Made by a program: the position numbers and the translations under genes. Shown here one piece after another: positions 10,975 to 22,199 of a stretch of DNA of 64,000 nucleotides (the stretch's first letter is position 1; every line of letters begins with the position of its first letter). The DNA lies in contig JADANN010000464.1 of assembly GCA_018806985.1 (NCBI GenBank), positions 715,501 through 779,500 of the forward strand. The letters run 5' to 3'. The notes beneath the pieces are model-generated. The model searched no databases, was not told the DNA's origin, and was given only the letters and a program-made list of their open reading frames with translations. The DNA is from Angiostrongylus vasorum. Taxonomy: Eukaryota > Nematoda > Chromadorea > Rhabditida > Metastrongylidae.

Positions 10975-12931
10975 CAATCTCCGGGCAACTGGATTGGTCC
11001 GGGGAGCCTAAATCGGCATTGCACCCAGTTAAGCTGAGGCTGTACTTAAAAATCACAATGTTGACGTTTTATTTGCTGCCTGCTACAATTTCTCACGGCT
11101 GGGTACTATGTGACATACAACCGTAATGATGCTGAGATATTTGCAAACCCGCGGGTGTCTGCTGGTAATGGCACTGATATGTAGAAAACTAGCTAGGAGA
11201 CAGGTGAAATGAAGGACTCGCATGGTGTGGTGGTAAACCCCACGAAAAGGTAGTAGTGCGTTCGTTACCCACCGCTAACACAGGGGTCCGGAGTTTTGCA
11301 AATATCTCAACATCGTTACGGTTGTTTTTCACATAGTACGCTGCCGTTAAGAATTGTAATAGACACCAAGTAAAAATTTAACATTGTTATCCGAAAATGA
11401 TTCAGCTGAAGTCTAAATAGTTCTATGGATATCCCAAACGTTTGGGAATCACTGTATTATGTACCAGATTCGTTTGCGCTCACGAATTCGCTGCATTCAT
11501 TAGTATCTCTAGATATTTTATGCTGAAATTTCATGCAGCAGTGGTCTTACTTATTAATGGGGATCTGACAACGACAAAAATCGAATGTCGAAAGTTGATA
11601 AAAAAATTTCCCACTCACGTAATCATTGAAGAAAAAAAGACGGAACTTTTTGGCTTATGCGATTATTTTGTCAAAATGGCAACTTTTTGGTGTCTCTTAT
11701 TACTATTCCACTTCACTTCCCTTCTCTAAAACCTAACCCTAAACTTAAAAAGTGTAATTGGACACGAGTAGGTAATAGTGGAGATGCCATTCAATAAGTA
11801 TAACGACTTAGTTCTACAGTCACTGGGCAACTTATCCTATTCATCCGGGGTGGAGAAATTGGTACCAAACTTAACTGGGACTGGCCTATCTCCAATTCAC
11901 AAATTGCGATTGTCTATGGTAGAAGCCCATACCAAGATTTCAGCGATAATCAAGTGGACCATTATTTAACGCGCCTCATAGAGAACAAGACCGAAAGGTA
12001 GAAGGCGAACCCACGCGCATATCCGAATACTTTCATGGAATGCGAAAGTACTACTAGGAACTGGTCGAGTGGACGAAGTGCTGAAATCCACACAATATGT
12101 GATGTCAGACTATTCAAGAAAATCGAACTCAGACAAGCACTAGTTTGTAAGGAGATAGGTAACATAGAAAACACTTTCCATTTTCTACAAAAATTTTAAC
12201 TTATCTCTCCAAGCTATTATCATTTTTTTCACGATTCATTTTCGGTCTATTGTGCGGATCCCAGCGTTAAGGATTTGGGCTCGGTTGCTGTCTGAGGATT
12301 TTCGTCTTTATCATCAATGTCATTGAATGGTTGTTGAGTCGATTCTAAATAGTTTTGAGATAGCCAAATGGCTGAGCTAGAGCGCTCCCACTTAGACAGT
12401 AGTGAGTGCACAGTCCCTAGACAAGTTTGGTGCCGACCTCGCGCCCCCCGGACGGATGAGCGACTTGCTGGGACTGATAGGGTGTGTTGAACCAGCACCG
12501 TGCTCGTGATGAACGCCATGATTACAAATGCGCTACCCGCCTCAGTTGTTATTACTACTAAGTGCATTTCATTTATAATAATCTTCGCGAGAAAACGTCA
12601 TTTTGGCATTTATCTACGACAAACCTATGTGTTTTCTACGAAAATACATGGAAGCAAATCTTTATACCGGCTCATTAGTGAACGGCTTATACACCTTCAG
12701 CCTATTAGCCTAAATTAAGAAGCTATAAGATGTCCGCCAACAGCACTAGCAGCGGTCTAATATATTTGTAGTTCCTTAAGCCATTAAATACGTCTCCATA
12801 ACTATAGCATAAATGTTTTCATACAATAAGTTACTATCTGTTCACATTTAACTACTATTAGACAATCAGGATGAGCAGGCATTGTTTGTATAAGAACACT
12901 GAGTAATTTGATGTAAATCCTGCCACCGGCT

Positions 12932-13370
12932 GCTCTGCGTCGTCAGTTAGTTCGTAACCGCCTGTATGACCATCTATGTGAAACAACAAATTGCGTAATT
13001 TGCCCTTACGACAGGGACGGTGATTGCATGAGTTCAGGTACGATATTCCTGATCTCTTGTAGTAATTGCGGAGATGAATATTTTTGGCGAAGCGGGCAGA
13101 CCTTTGTGTATCCGTATAAAAAGAACACCTAGATGGCAAACGAAAAATAAGACAAATTGCCCCACTAGGCGCTCATCGGATACAAAAGCATAGCGGAGAC
13201 GATTTTGATGTAAAAGTCAATATCTTTGCGCAGGAGACTAAAACACCAGCGCGAAAACTTCTTGAGGCTTTTTGGATAAATGCCAAAAACCCTAACAATG
13301 AATAGCAGGGATGAATGCCCAGAGGTCATACGCGACCCGACCCCGTACGTTCGCATCAATTTCTGATGTG
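12932..13370 (+). pseudogene. Penelope-like element GIY-YIG remnant (copy B)
   Basis: This is the same segment as at 4,129-4,560: LRRQLVRNRLYDHLC, CPYDRDGDC, CGDEYF, GRPLCIRIKEHLDGKRK and LLEAFWINAKNP. An extra base in the run of t at about 13,081-13,085 changes the frame near the GIY-YIG motif, a difference from copy A. It is broken in the same way downstream. Confidence 0.75.
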
Positions 13371-13565
13371 GGATGGTTCAGTCGTCAACCTTATGCGATT
13401 ATAATCGGCCGTTCTAATCTTTCTCATTGGAAGGCACGTTTAAAAAAAGCGGTGAGTTTTTTCGAGAAGCTGTTGACCATGTAATTACCATAGAGTTTTT
13501 TCGTCTTTTTGTAAGTGTTATTGAAGCGTTTGGCCTAGAAAATTGTATATCAGTATACCCTTCCA

Positions 13566-13601
13566 TGCTTTGAAGAAGGCGATACTGCCGAAAACGTCAG
13601 C
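13566..13601 (+). ncRNA. Hammerhead-like motif, decayed (copy B)
   Basis: The same arrangement as at 4,761-4,797: GCTTTGAAGA, an A, GGC-loop-GCC, GAAAAC, GTC, AGC. It carries the same two core defects, so they predate the duplication. Confidence 0.4.
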
Positions 13602-13699
13602 ACTGTTGTATTGTATTGTGTTTTTCTATGGAAGTAAATGTATGCTGTTTAACAGCCTCGCGATTGCTGAACAAGAAAACGACGCATTCAACATTGAGA

Positions 13700-14800
13700 T
13701 GTTTCTCCAGAGTTTGAAATACCTTGTAGTAAGAAGCCACTAAAAGCATCATAACCGCCATTCCGGAATGGAGCCGATAAACTAGGAGTGAAATTTCTCA
13801 AATACTGAAGTAAAAAAACTTTGTTGATGGATCGATTCGCCTCTAGATAGAAAGAGACTCGTGTCTCCTGCTTTTTTTGTGGCGGGACTTTATTCTCTTC
13901 CTAGCAAAACTTTCGAGCAGATTAAAGCATCTAATACTTTTTCAGGAGCTTGTTAAAGATAATCAACAAGATTAAATACGCTGGAACATCTCATCAAAGC
14001 ACTTTAGTTTATTGCCAGTATGGTTTTCGTGACATCAGCCATTCTTTACGTTCCTAAAGGACTACTTATTTATACAGAACTATCTTCTACTTATTTCACT
14101 AGAAGAGCAGCTCTATCTGCAGCCCAACCTTTTACGCAACTGACGCAGTTTTTAGCGTAGACATCTTATGTTATGAGCACTTTATACTAAGGAGCCACTG
14201 TTTATGTCTTAGTAAGTAAGTAAACGAGTGGAATGCTGACTGTGATAAGAAATTACTCATGCTAAGCCTAAGTCTAAGACTATTAGAATTTCATGTGGTA
14301 AGTAGTCTGAACCCGATTAAGGCTCTATATTGCTTAATATTGCCAACAAATGAAGGAAAAAAAAGCAGTGATATGAGGAGTACCAATAACAATGGGCCAC
14401 GACTTGTCTTCAAATTTTGCGTAATGCTTAGGGTCATCCCTTCATCTCACCTGATTGGAATCCGTCAGAGCAATTTCCAATTTTTTTTGAGACCAGTTGG
14501 ACGTAAACAACAAACGGAACAGAATTTTTGTTCTTTGCTGAGACCACAAAGTTTTCTAAGGCACCCAAATCTTAACAATCTTATTAGATGTGTTTTCAAA
14601 TACATTTTCTTAGAATGAACATTCATAAGGCGCAGGTATCAATTTTTATTTAAGAAACGCATGAGAGTTAAAATGTTAAAGATCGTTACTGATCTCTGAA
14701 TACATATGTTATAAATTTCTTTAGGTCAGACACTGGTTTTTTTTCGTAATTCCATGCCAACTTTGACTCAAGCAAAAAGGTGGGTATACTGCATAAGGAT
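13700..14800. other. No supported feature
   Basis: I see no gene or repeat family here. The 119-codon frame at 14,259-14,618 has no recognisable domain. Confidence 0.4.
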
Positions 14801-14802
14801 GA

Positions 14803-14960
14803 AAACGGATAAAGCTCTTGGCGTTGATTAATCCCTGGAGGATGCGGCATGCATTCGACTTCATTAAGCATCGTTTGGAGGTGATTGAATGCATATCTGG
14901 CCTTAACAATGACTAGCGGGGACCTACAGATGTATCGGGCCAGCGCTGTTATCCTTGGTT
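14803..14960 (-). repeat. SINE-A copy, partial
   Basis: The 3' half of SINE-A (tail 'ggataaagctcttggcgttg', then 'gatgcggcatgcattcgact' and 'gtttggaggtgattgaatgc') runs up to 'gatgtatcgggccagcgctg'. It then stops abruptly at the RTE fragment. Confidence 0.7.
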
Positions 14961-15164
14961 GAAGTGTCTTGACGTGGTTGAAGTGTCAGGCCACATTTCT
15001 GCTGCATTACACAGCGCCGTGTTGGGGGGAGGGTACGGTTGAATCGAAAAAAGTGAACGGGGATATTCGAGTCCTTTAGTTTGTGGGTGGCTTCAATGAG
15101 AGGCCCGAATGCGGCCCAAGCTGCTGCCCTCTTTTGCCGATCTGGCTCATTCAACATCTTCGTG
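14960..15164 (-). pseudogene. RTE-type retrotransposon, C-terminal fragment (outer element)
   Basis: On the minus strand: NEPDRQKRAAAWAAFGPL, then IEATHKL, then a decayed HFFRFNRTLP. This corresponds to the region just after the reverse transcriptase in RTE-clade ORF2 proteins (pattern RRAAWAAF...REATDQL...HLFDSTVLPAL). It is the downstream half of the minus-strand element whose upstream half is at 16,905-17,840. The plus-strand RTE at 15,165-16,890 separates them. Confidence 0.7.
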
Positions 15165-16890
15165 CTAGCGCTATGAAAGCAGAGTGGAATCGCACGAGAC
15201 GCAGGCAACCGCCAGCTCACATCCGAGCTTGCAAAACAATGCAGATAGGCGATAAAAGAAGATCTTCAAAAGAAACGAACAGTAGTTATGATCTAAGCTG
15301 CAGAGTGAGGGAAAAACATTCGCAAAGCCCGTCGAAACTTCGCGAATTATAAAACCAAGATAACTGCATTCCGACGTCCAGACGGAACAGTTACAGCGTC
15401 TAGAAAGGCAAAAGAGAAAATCTTGCACGACTACTGTGCAGCCACGTCCTCCTTCCCTCATATGAAATAAAGGAGGATTGATATCTCGTACCACCAGTTT
15501 TCCTTTCAGAAATCTGACTTGGTATTTCGTCGGTGGAAAGTCGAACAGCACCAGTTGCAGATAGAATAAGATCTGAACCCTTGCAGAACCTTCCGCCAGC
15601 CCTCGTAAACACACTGCCTCTGCTCCTCACTCGTTACCTTTCTTAATGTAAGCCTCTACACCATCTTTACTTTGCTGATGACATCGTTCTTATAACTCCA
15701 AACATTAGCCAAGCGGAACGATACCTGGCGACTTTGAGAAAGCCTTTGGAAAAATTGTTCATCGACTAAATCTCACAAAAACGATCTACATGAGGAACAG
15801 ATTGGTTACGTATGCTCCATTCACGCTCAACGGAACGAATATTTCCGAATGCTCCAGTTACGTCTATCTAGGTCTAGAAATTAGCATTGCTTGATATTTG
15901 ATACTTGAACGGCGCGTCCTCACTAGTTGTGCGGGCCCGGCATAATCACCATTTTTCGGAATTTTGCTGATTTAGCCATTGTGGTTCCCTGGAATCCCGA
16001 GGACAGCCTGGCCAAAGTCTGCCCCAGGTCGTCACCACGACAGGCAGCCGCAGCCCTTGTAGATCAGAGGGAGATTTGCCACCATGCGACTAATTCGATG
16101 CCAGGACGGTGGTGGATCCTGGCACTGGTTAACTGTTAGCTAGGCTTCCTGATGGAAACGCCGGACTCCTTCCCAGCTAGGGGAACCCTGCCGGGGAGAT
16201 GAATCTCCCCCGCTGTACATCGCAGTCCCTACAACCAGGAACACTTCCTAGCCACGATGAGGCGGTAAACCGTTGGGAGGAGAAATCAACATTATGGCTC
16301 CAAAGTTGAGAAGAAGGAAACGAGCAGCTTCGAGAGCTCTCAAGAGCATCGAGCATGTATTGAAGAGGACAACGAACAATCGAGTCCATGTCCACCTTTT
16401 TCTACTCAACCGTAGTTCCTGCCTTAACGTATATGTCAGAAACCTGGTCGCTGCGTAAACAGGATGAAAGATCACTCAGCGTTATTGAACGCGCAGTCGA
16501 AAGGGTGATGAAAGGAGTGTCCCATGTCACACAAGCAAGGGAAGGGGGCCCGAAGTTCCGATATACGTCAACGGTCAAAAATCAAAGATACCGTTCTGTA
16601 CGCTAAACAGTCAAAGATAAGGTGGGCCGGACACGTAATGCGAATGAACGACAACTGATTGGGAAGAGCCGTCACTGACTAGATTCCTCGGCATGTCAAA
16701 CCTACTGCAGGAAGACCACCGACCCGATGGTCAGAGCTCTTCACGAAGAGCCTTGAAGAAAGATATGATGCTCGACGAGTCCCTAGAGCGAGCAGAACCC
16801 GTTGGGCTACTCTTGCACGCGACGGGGAAAAATGGAGGAATTACTGGCGCTCACTCGAGTCACTCGACAATGAACTGGGGTACAGGTGAT
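15165..16890 (+). pseudogene. RTE-type retrotransposon, internally deleted (inner element)
   Basis: The plus-strand frames follow an RTE ORF2: QLTSELAKQC near 15,212, KARRNFANYKTKITAFRRPD near 15,325, NLPPALVNTL near 15,590. The next match is HLYFADDIVLITPNISQAER at about 15,660, so reverse-transcriptase blocks 2-5 have been lost by an internal deletion at about 15,640-15,655. After the FADD block come the YVYLG segment, an inserted SINE-B (15,889-16,273), then RRKRAASRALKSIEHV, PALTYMSETWSLRKQDE, ERAVERVMKGVSH, KIRWAGHVMRMND and GRPPTRWSELFTKSLEERYD, ending near 16,890 with short 'aggtgatgc' repeats. Many stops and frameshifts are present. Known relatives copy by target-primed reverse transcription; this copy cannot. 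Confidence 0.85.
15889..16273 (-). repeat. SINE-B copy inserted in the RTE, with target-site duplication
   Basis: This is the inverse of the elements at 32,158 and 39,724: on plus it starts at the tail ('ttgatacttgaacggc') and ends at the head ('acgatgaggcggtaaaccg'). The RTE sequence just before it (15,871-15,888, ggtctagaaattagcatt) and just after it (16,275-16,293, ggaggagaaatcaacatt) encode the same LG.EI.I motif. This is a diverged duplication of about 18-20 bp, as expected for retroposition. Confidence 0.8.
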
Positions 16891-16904
16891 GCAGGTGATG
16901 TACG

Positions 16905-17840
16905 CCTTTATCATCCTAATCGAGTGGTTTGTTATCCACTAAAGTGCGGTCCTAAACAGCTTTGGCGATGTCGTGTCACCTTGTCAAACTCCTTTCCTTA
17001 TGGGTATGGCAAAACGTCGATGGGAAAACTGTATTTTCATAGTGCATTTTCGATGACAGTCAGACAGAATTCTTGTGTAGGACGAGTCAACTCCTTGACT
17101 GACGAGCTCTGATAGGATTGCATTAGATTCAATATTGTAAAATGCCTTCTAGCAGTCGATAAAGGGTAGTACAAGAGGTAGATGGTACTTCCAACAAAAT
17201 TCTATAACCCTCGACGCGGTTTTGACGTGGTTTGTACAGCAAAGTCCCTATCGAAATACTGCTTGCTCAACTGGTTAGCCTAATCCAATATTCTTGGTAT
17301 ATGCGAATAATCTTCGTGAAGAGCTTGTAGAGTGCACTCAACAAATACATTGGACCATAGTTACGAGGACCTCTTCAGTCACCTTTATTGGGAAGGATGA
17401 CTAAGCGCGACGTCTTCCACCGATCTGGGATTTTTTTCCTTTTGAAAGTAGCATGCCGTATGGTTTGCGAAAAAGTACATGTAAATTGTGGCTTCCAGCC
17501 CTAAAGAAGTCGGCAGTGATATCATCGGGTCCAGGAGCTGTGTCTGTTTTCATGCTTTCTATCGCAACTCGAACCTCGGACGGAAGAATTCCAGGTGGTC
17601 TTTCTCCAGATGAGATTTTAGGGTTCGGGATGGGAATTGTAGAAAGCAAAATTTTGGTGTAGAACTTTTCCGTTGTTACTTTCATTTCATAGCGGGATTG
17701 GCAGTAAATTATTATGATCGTCCCGACGGCACTTTTTCAGACTGGTTCTTTTTTGTGCTGCTTCTAATAGTTTCTTCTGCCTTCTGACATCGTCCTTTCT
17801 GTAAAGCTCTTCTGCAACTGAAATTTATTAGCAGGAGTGT
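16905..17840 (-). pseudogene. RTE-type retrotransposon, N-terminal/RT part (outer element)
   Basis: Reading on minus from about 17,840: KLLEAAQKRTSLKKCRRD, then a frame with GERPPGILPSEVRVAIESMK and TAPGPDDITADFFRAG (17,685-17,401). Further down are YRLPLVL-like KYHLPLVLPFID, SNAILSELVSQGVDSSYTR, and QGDTTSPKLFRTAL near 16,940. This is the palm of an RTE reverse transcriptase up to the block before the YADD/FADD motif. The match stops at about 16,905, exactly where the plus-strand RTE ends. Stops and frameshifts are frequent. Confidence 0.85.
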
Positions 17841-17849
17841 TAAACGAAG

Positions 17850-19270
17850 CAAAATTAAGTACATCATTGCTTGCGTGTAATCACACATAATCGTTGTGGG
17901 TTGGTAATTTCACTGTTAATTTGCTTTTTCTTCTCAGCTCTGCAGTAAAACGTAATACTCACAACTACATTGCTCATGGCTAATCACGCATTTCTAAACT
18001 CGCGCAAACTCGTCCACACTCGAGAAAACAAATATCGATTAAAGAAAGTTGTTCTAAAGTGGATGCTAAAAGTCTTTCAGGAAGAATCATATGTTAACAC
18101 GACGAAATTCAATTTTTCAATTATTTTTGAAGTTGAAAATGCTATGAATCGGCTGACGTTTTAACGAATAATTTGGGAACTTACTCTAACACGTCCTCTC
18201 CTCTAGCACAATGATGTGTCATTGCTTAACCTCTGAAGGTGCTCCACAGTGTCTAACTGGCAAGTGGGATCATCTTTTAAGCCAAGTCTTACAAGATGGG
18301 AAAGAGTTATATTTACATTCGCTGGTTCATCTATGTATAAACCAGTGTTACGAATCCCCGTAATCCTTGAACAAACACTGGCGAGGTGGTGGGCTTTCAT
18401 CTAGCTCCCAAGGACGACTGACAGTGGGGACGAGCTGGGAATGTCACTGCTCATATTTCTCTGTACATCATGACAAAAATCTTGCCTCGACGCTTAAATC
18501 CAAGTGAACTGAATCAAAACTTACCTAAGTCTCTACCACAGATGTTCCTATACTCCATTAAAAACAATCTTGACTGATCAACAAATTTCCAGTCAACTGT
18601 AAGTTATGCTGGGATCAGCTACGCTCCCCGTACAGACCCCTTCGAGCAAATTACCTTGTAGAATACTTTATTTTTGTGGAATTTCTGCAGGTTCTTTTAA
18701 TAATGTATCAAACAACTGACTAGATACATTGACTTTAATATGAATATAACTTTTATCCACGGAGTATTTTGGACTCTCTATTCGATGGCCGAATAAGTTC
18801 TTCATATCTGTCGTAGACCAGCCTACTAGCAATATGTGCCGATGTCAGGGAAAGAATAATAATTTTTCGTTGATCCAGATGGTTTCTGGAACAGTAATTG
18901 TTTACGCCCAAGTGGCGGCAGATTACATCTTGCCATATTTCACATCAGGACCGCTATCACTAAAAGCCATTACTACTTGTCTACACTGTGTTTTTCATTA
19001 AAAAAGTTCCATTACTATAAGAAATTTTTCTAGGCAAAAAACTAATTTTTTTGTCACGTGTCATCCTTTGCTCGTTTTTCTTACTTTGTAATGTGTAGTA
19101 AATTATTACAGTGAAATAACTACTGGTTGTCAATCAATGCTCATTATAAAACTTTGTTTTGCCACTTATTATCAGGCAGTGGTAAAAAAAATTAAGATGA
19201 ATCACAGTGGTACTGTAATATAGTTGCTCCGTTAATTAACCAAAGAACCGTACCACGTTCAGTAACGTCT
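17850..19270. other. No supported gene
   Basis: No clear element. Positions about 18,205-18,420 have an open minus frame of 65 codons. The plus strand there is faintly SINE-like (short 'gaggtgctc...gtgggatc' spacing), so the frame is not trusted. Confidence 0.35.
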
Positions 19271-19276
19271 TTATCC

Positions 19277-19570
19277 ACAAAAGGATAAAGGATAAAGCTC
19301 TCAATGTTGATCAATCCTTGAAGGATGCGCTATTCATTCGACTTCATTGAGCATCGGTAGAGGTATTGGTATGTACGCATATTTGGCCTATAAAATGACT
19401 CGCGCTGGCTTACCGATCTATCAAATCAGCGCTGCTATCCTCCCTGACAAATCTGGTACCAGTTTGCCGAACCCCGGAGGAATGGAAGGCTTGGTGGGCC
19501 GAGGGTGGAGGTGGACACCATGTGTATTTCAGGGCGCCTCTGATGAGTGCTCTACACGCGCCGCCTCCAC
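19277..19570 (-). repeat. SINE-A copy
   Basis: Near full length: tail 'aaaggataaaggataaagct' at the low end, body 'gacaaatctggtaccagttt', and head region 'gcctctgatgagtgctctac' at the high end. Confidence 0.75.
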
Positions 19571-19944
19571 TCATACCCGGTTCGTACTTAAATGTTTTAT
19601 TCTGTCTTTAAAAAACTCCAATATTGTAACTTCAATCTCTATGTTCTTATGAAAAAATCTCACCTAGCATGTCGGCTTGTGTCTCATTATTGCAGCTTTG
19701 AGATTGCAAACAATCCAATCAGCCAGTCAGGCTCTCATGACCAAATAATTGTCTTTCATTCGTATCAGTTCGGATCCAATCCATCGGCCTCACGACTTTG
19801 TCTACATAGTAACAAAATTTGTTATTTTAGCTGAAAACACTTCTTATTTCGTCGATCATTCGTTTAAAACGAGATTATTTTTATGGTGTGTGCTTACTCA
19901 TAAACGTGATGTGACGCTTTGTTAACTTTTACGTCCATCCACAG

Positions 19945-20139
19945 TTTACTTCTTCTGTGCAATTTCGAACGTTTGATAAATTGGCTTTCCGTGAAGGGGA
20001 TTTGGTGTCAGTCACCGGTGTTTTCGTGTGTGACCCTTTTTTTTCCCGACAAGTACGCGTATTTTTTCCAGCTCCCGCTGTGCGCCACCTATTTTATGTG
20101 GATTACGGTAGTGGTGAATTGCGTTCGGCAATAAATTAA
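19945..20139 (+). CDS. Possible Tudor-like exon or fragment
   Basis: After an acceptor-like 'catccacag' (ending at 19,944), an open frame of about 64 codons runs to TAA at 20,137-20,139. The segment FREGDLVSVTGVF, then RQVRVFFPAP, then HLFYVDYGSGELR resembles the strand pattern of Tudor domains, whose 'F.VDYG..E' core binds methylated arginine in germ-granule proteins. Only this fold-sized piece is visible: no matching upstream or downstream exons were found, and the frame ends soon after the motif. It could be a terminal exon, a relict or chance. Confidence 0.3.
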   Translation, partial: FTSSVQFRTFDKLAFREGDLVSVTGVFVCDPFFSRQVRVFFPAPAVRHLFYVDYGSGELRSAIN

Positions 20140-20970
20140 ATCTGAACTGATTCAGATTCACTTTTTCCAACTAGCAAGTTTACCGTTAAGGTCATTAGAG
20201 CTAATTTGTTTTAAAGATTCCATGGCCAAATTTCGATGGGACTGTGTTGGCACCTTATATGAAAGCTTCTTTTAATGTGATGAAATAAGACGACTCAAGA
20301 AGACCGGCTTGAAAAATTCTGAATACTGTAGGCACTTAACAATCTTCGAATATTCTTAAAAATTGCCGTTATTTAACCACAATGAAGGTGAGAATTCGAG
20401 AATTCAAATCTGTTCTTTTTCGAAGCATCGATCCCGTAAGAACCACCTTCGTTTAGCTGACATTCTGTAGTACCGTAGCCGATAACTCCTATCTGTTGTA
20501 AGATGGAATACCATCACTTTCTCAGGAGTATGTTCCATAATGCGGACCTCTGCTTCTTCCTGCTTACTTAAGGCAGAAGGAAGGGAAGAAGCATGGAGCA
20601 GAAGCGCTACCCTCACAACTTTGTGTTGTTAACCTATTCACTACCTTATCGACGTTCTCGTTGCTCCATCCTATCATGCTCTGTTTCGTTTCCATTGACA
20701 TTTGGAGCGAATTCGTCCAATATATTAACTTTTCGAAGAGCATACACAAATCTTGGTAGCTTAGAGAACTAGTCTTCTAATGAACACTGTTCCCTTTACG
20801 TTCAGTCAACAGCTGGTCTATCTAGACTCAATACCTAAATCTGTTGGTATTTGTAATTTTTTCACCGGTATTGTATGTGCCAAGACACTAATAAATCGAA
20901 CATGGTGTAACTAGACGCCATCGACATCTTTGATATTGCGTTCTGATTAGTACACAGGTATGACTCGCAG
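20140..20970. other. No supported feature
   Basis: No gene or repeat family is recognised. A 70-codon minus frame at 20,404-20,616 has no identifiable motif. Confidence 0.35.
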
Positions 20971-20974
20971 TGTA

Positions 20975-21140
20975 TGACTGATATATGGAGTCAGTGCTGA
21001 TATCCTCTCAGACAAGTCTGGTACCAATTTGTCAACACCAGGGAATTAGTAAATAGGACTTGGCGGACTTGTAATGCGGCATCGAACATCGAACCCACGT
21101 GTATTGAGGGGCACTTTTAACCACTGCGTTGCATGCATCC
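20975..21140 (-). repeat. SINE-A copy, 5' half
   Basis: It contains 'agacaagtctggtaccaatt' and the head-side 'aaccactgcgttgcatgc' at the high-coordinate end. The tail half is missing. Confidence 0.6.
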
Positions 21141-21394
21141 CCTCCTACGTGAAAACCGCATATATCTAACTAATATGGGGAATTTCTAATAGTATGATAG
21201 AAAAGAGAGTATAGTCAACGAAGCAGAGAACGGTCACGGTAACTTCATTCCGTATCATTTTCATCCACTTAGATAAGGGCGTCGACACTCACTTCGGCGG
21301 TCATTAGATGATAATGCATCCACGGCAGCTTTGTTGAGGAAGAAAAATTCCTCGCGAACTGTGGAAGCAGAATATCTGTATTTTGGAATAACAT

Positions 21395-21830
21395 TGTCGT
21401 CGGAGTAAAGAAATGGCAACGAAGAGGAAAATATTTACGGTTATTCTCGAGAACGTTGCATGAGAAGCGGAATTGGATTATTTTGAAAGTTGATGGTCAA
21501 GAGCTGTATTGCCTTTGTATTGGTGATTGTCCCGTCTTTAGAACACTTGGCTTTAGTTGGTTGGAACGAATGCTGGCCGATTTCAACGGCGGTTCTGAAA
21601 ATATTACCCTTTGATTAAAGTTCATGGAAATGGCGTTTAGAAGAAGCGGAATTATTTCTAGTGACTCAAGAGAAGATAACGTGGTTAACAGTTTGGTTTC
21701 TGGCGTCAGGAGGAAAAACGTGAGTTGATTGCAAGAGCATCGAAAATGTAGTGAAGAGGTTATAGGAATACTGGATGTATGCTCACTACTTGATCTCTAT
21801 TCTTCAACACTTCCTCATCGTGTCACAACG
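21395..21830 (+). pseudogene. RTE-type ORF2 fragment
   Basis: Pieces in shifting plus frames recall the RTE block order: FTVILENVA, VDGQELYCL, LERMLADFNGG, SIENVVKR and a decayed segment like the HLFNTTVLP motif. The FADD segment itself is damaged. It ends where a SINE-A begins. Confidence 0.5.
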
Positions 21831-21834
21831 TTTG

Positions 21835-22070
21835 TAGCGGAGTGGTTTGAGTTACCCTTCAATACACACGCGGTCGATACCATGACTCGTGCTCACCAAT
21901 CCCTCCATTCCTGCGGAGTCGACGAATTGGTAGCATATTTGTCTGGGAGAATAGCAGCACTGACTTGATACATCGATAGATCATTACAAGTTCATTATTT
22001 AGGCTAGATATGAATTCAATCATCTCTAGCTGTGCTTGACGAAATCGGGTTGCGTAGCGCAATTGATGAA
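21835..22070 (+). repeat. SINE-A copy
   Basis: Head 'tgtagcggagtggtttgag' (box-A-like) and 'cggtcgataccatgactcgt', then 'gacgaattggtagcatattt' and 'gcagcactgacttgatacat'. The tail has decayed. Confidence 0.6.
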
Positions 22071-22199
22071 TGCCAAACGCTTGAGACGCCATGTAAGCAT
22101 GATGAAAGATGCTCATCTTTCTATAGCGTGCTTTTGAACCTATGATGTTAGAAACAAATGTCGTCACGTAAGTGCAAAAAGGGAATTCTAAATTCCTAC

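Larger units (their letters stand above)
10975..13690 (+). repeat. 2.7-kb composite repeat block, copy B
   Basis: The direct-orientation partner of 2,170-4,886, about 8.8 kb downstream, with the same internal order: FB segment (10,985-11,350), unassigned segment, SINE-C-like pair (about 11,785-12,110 and 12,250-12,545), Penelope C-terminal remnant (12,932-13,370) and hammerhead-like end (13,566-13,601). The match to copy A stops at the same internal point on the right ('gacgcattca'). The frames inside it are shadows or decayed transposon coding. Confidence 0.85.

Noticed and set aside
2170..13690. Pair of long terminal repeats flanking an LTR retrotransposon
   Set aside because: The 2.7-kb blocks contain unrelated repeats and coding remnants, and the 6 kb between them has no gag-pol signatures.
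18203..18400. 65-codon minus frame as an exon
   Set aside because: The region is faintly SINE-like on the plus strand and no splice partners were found.
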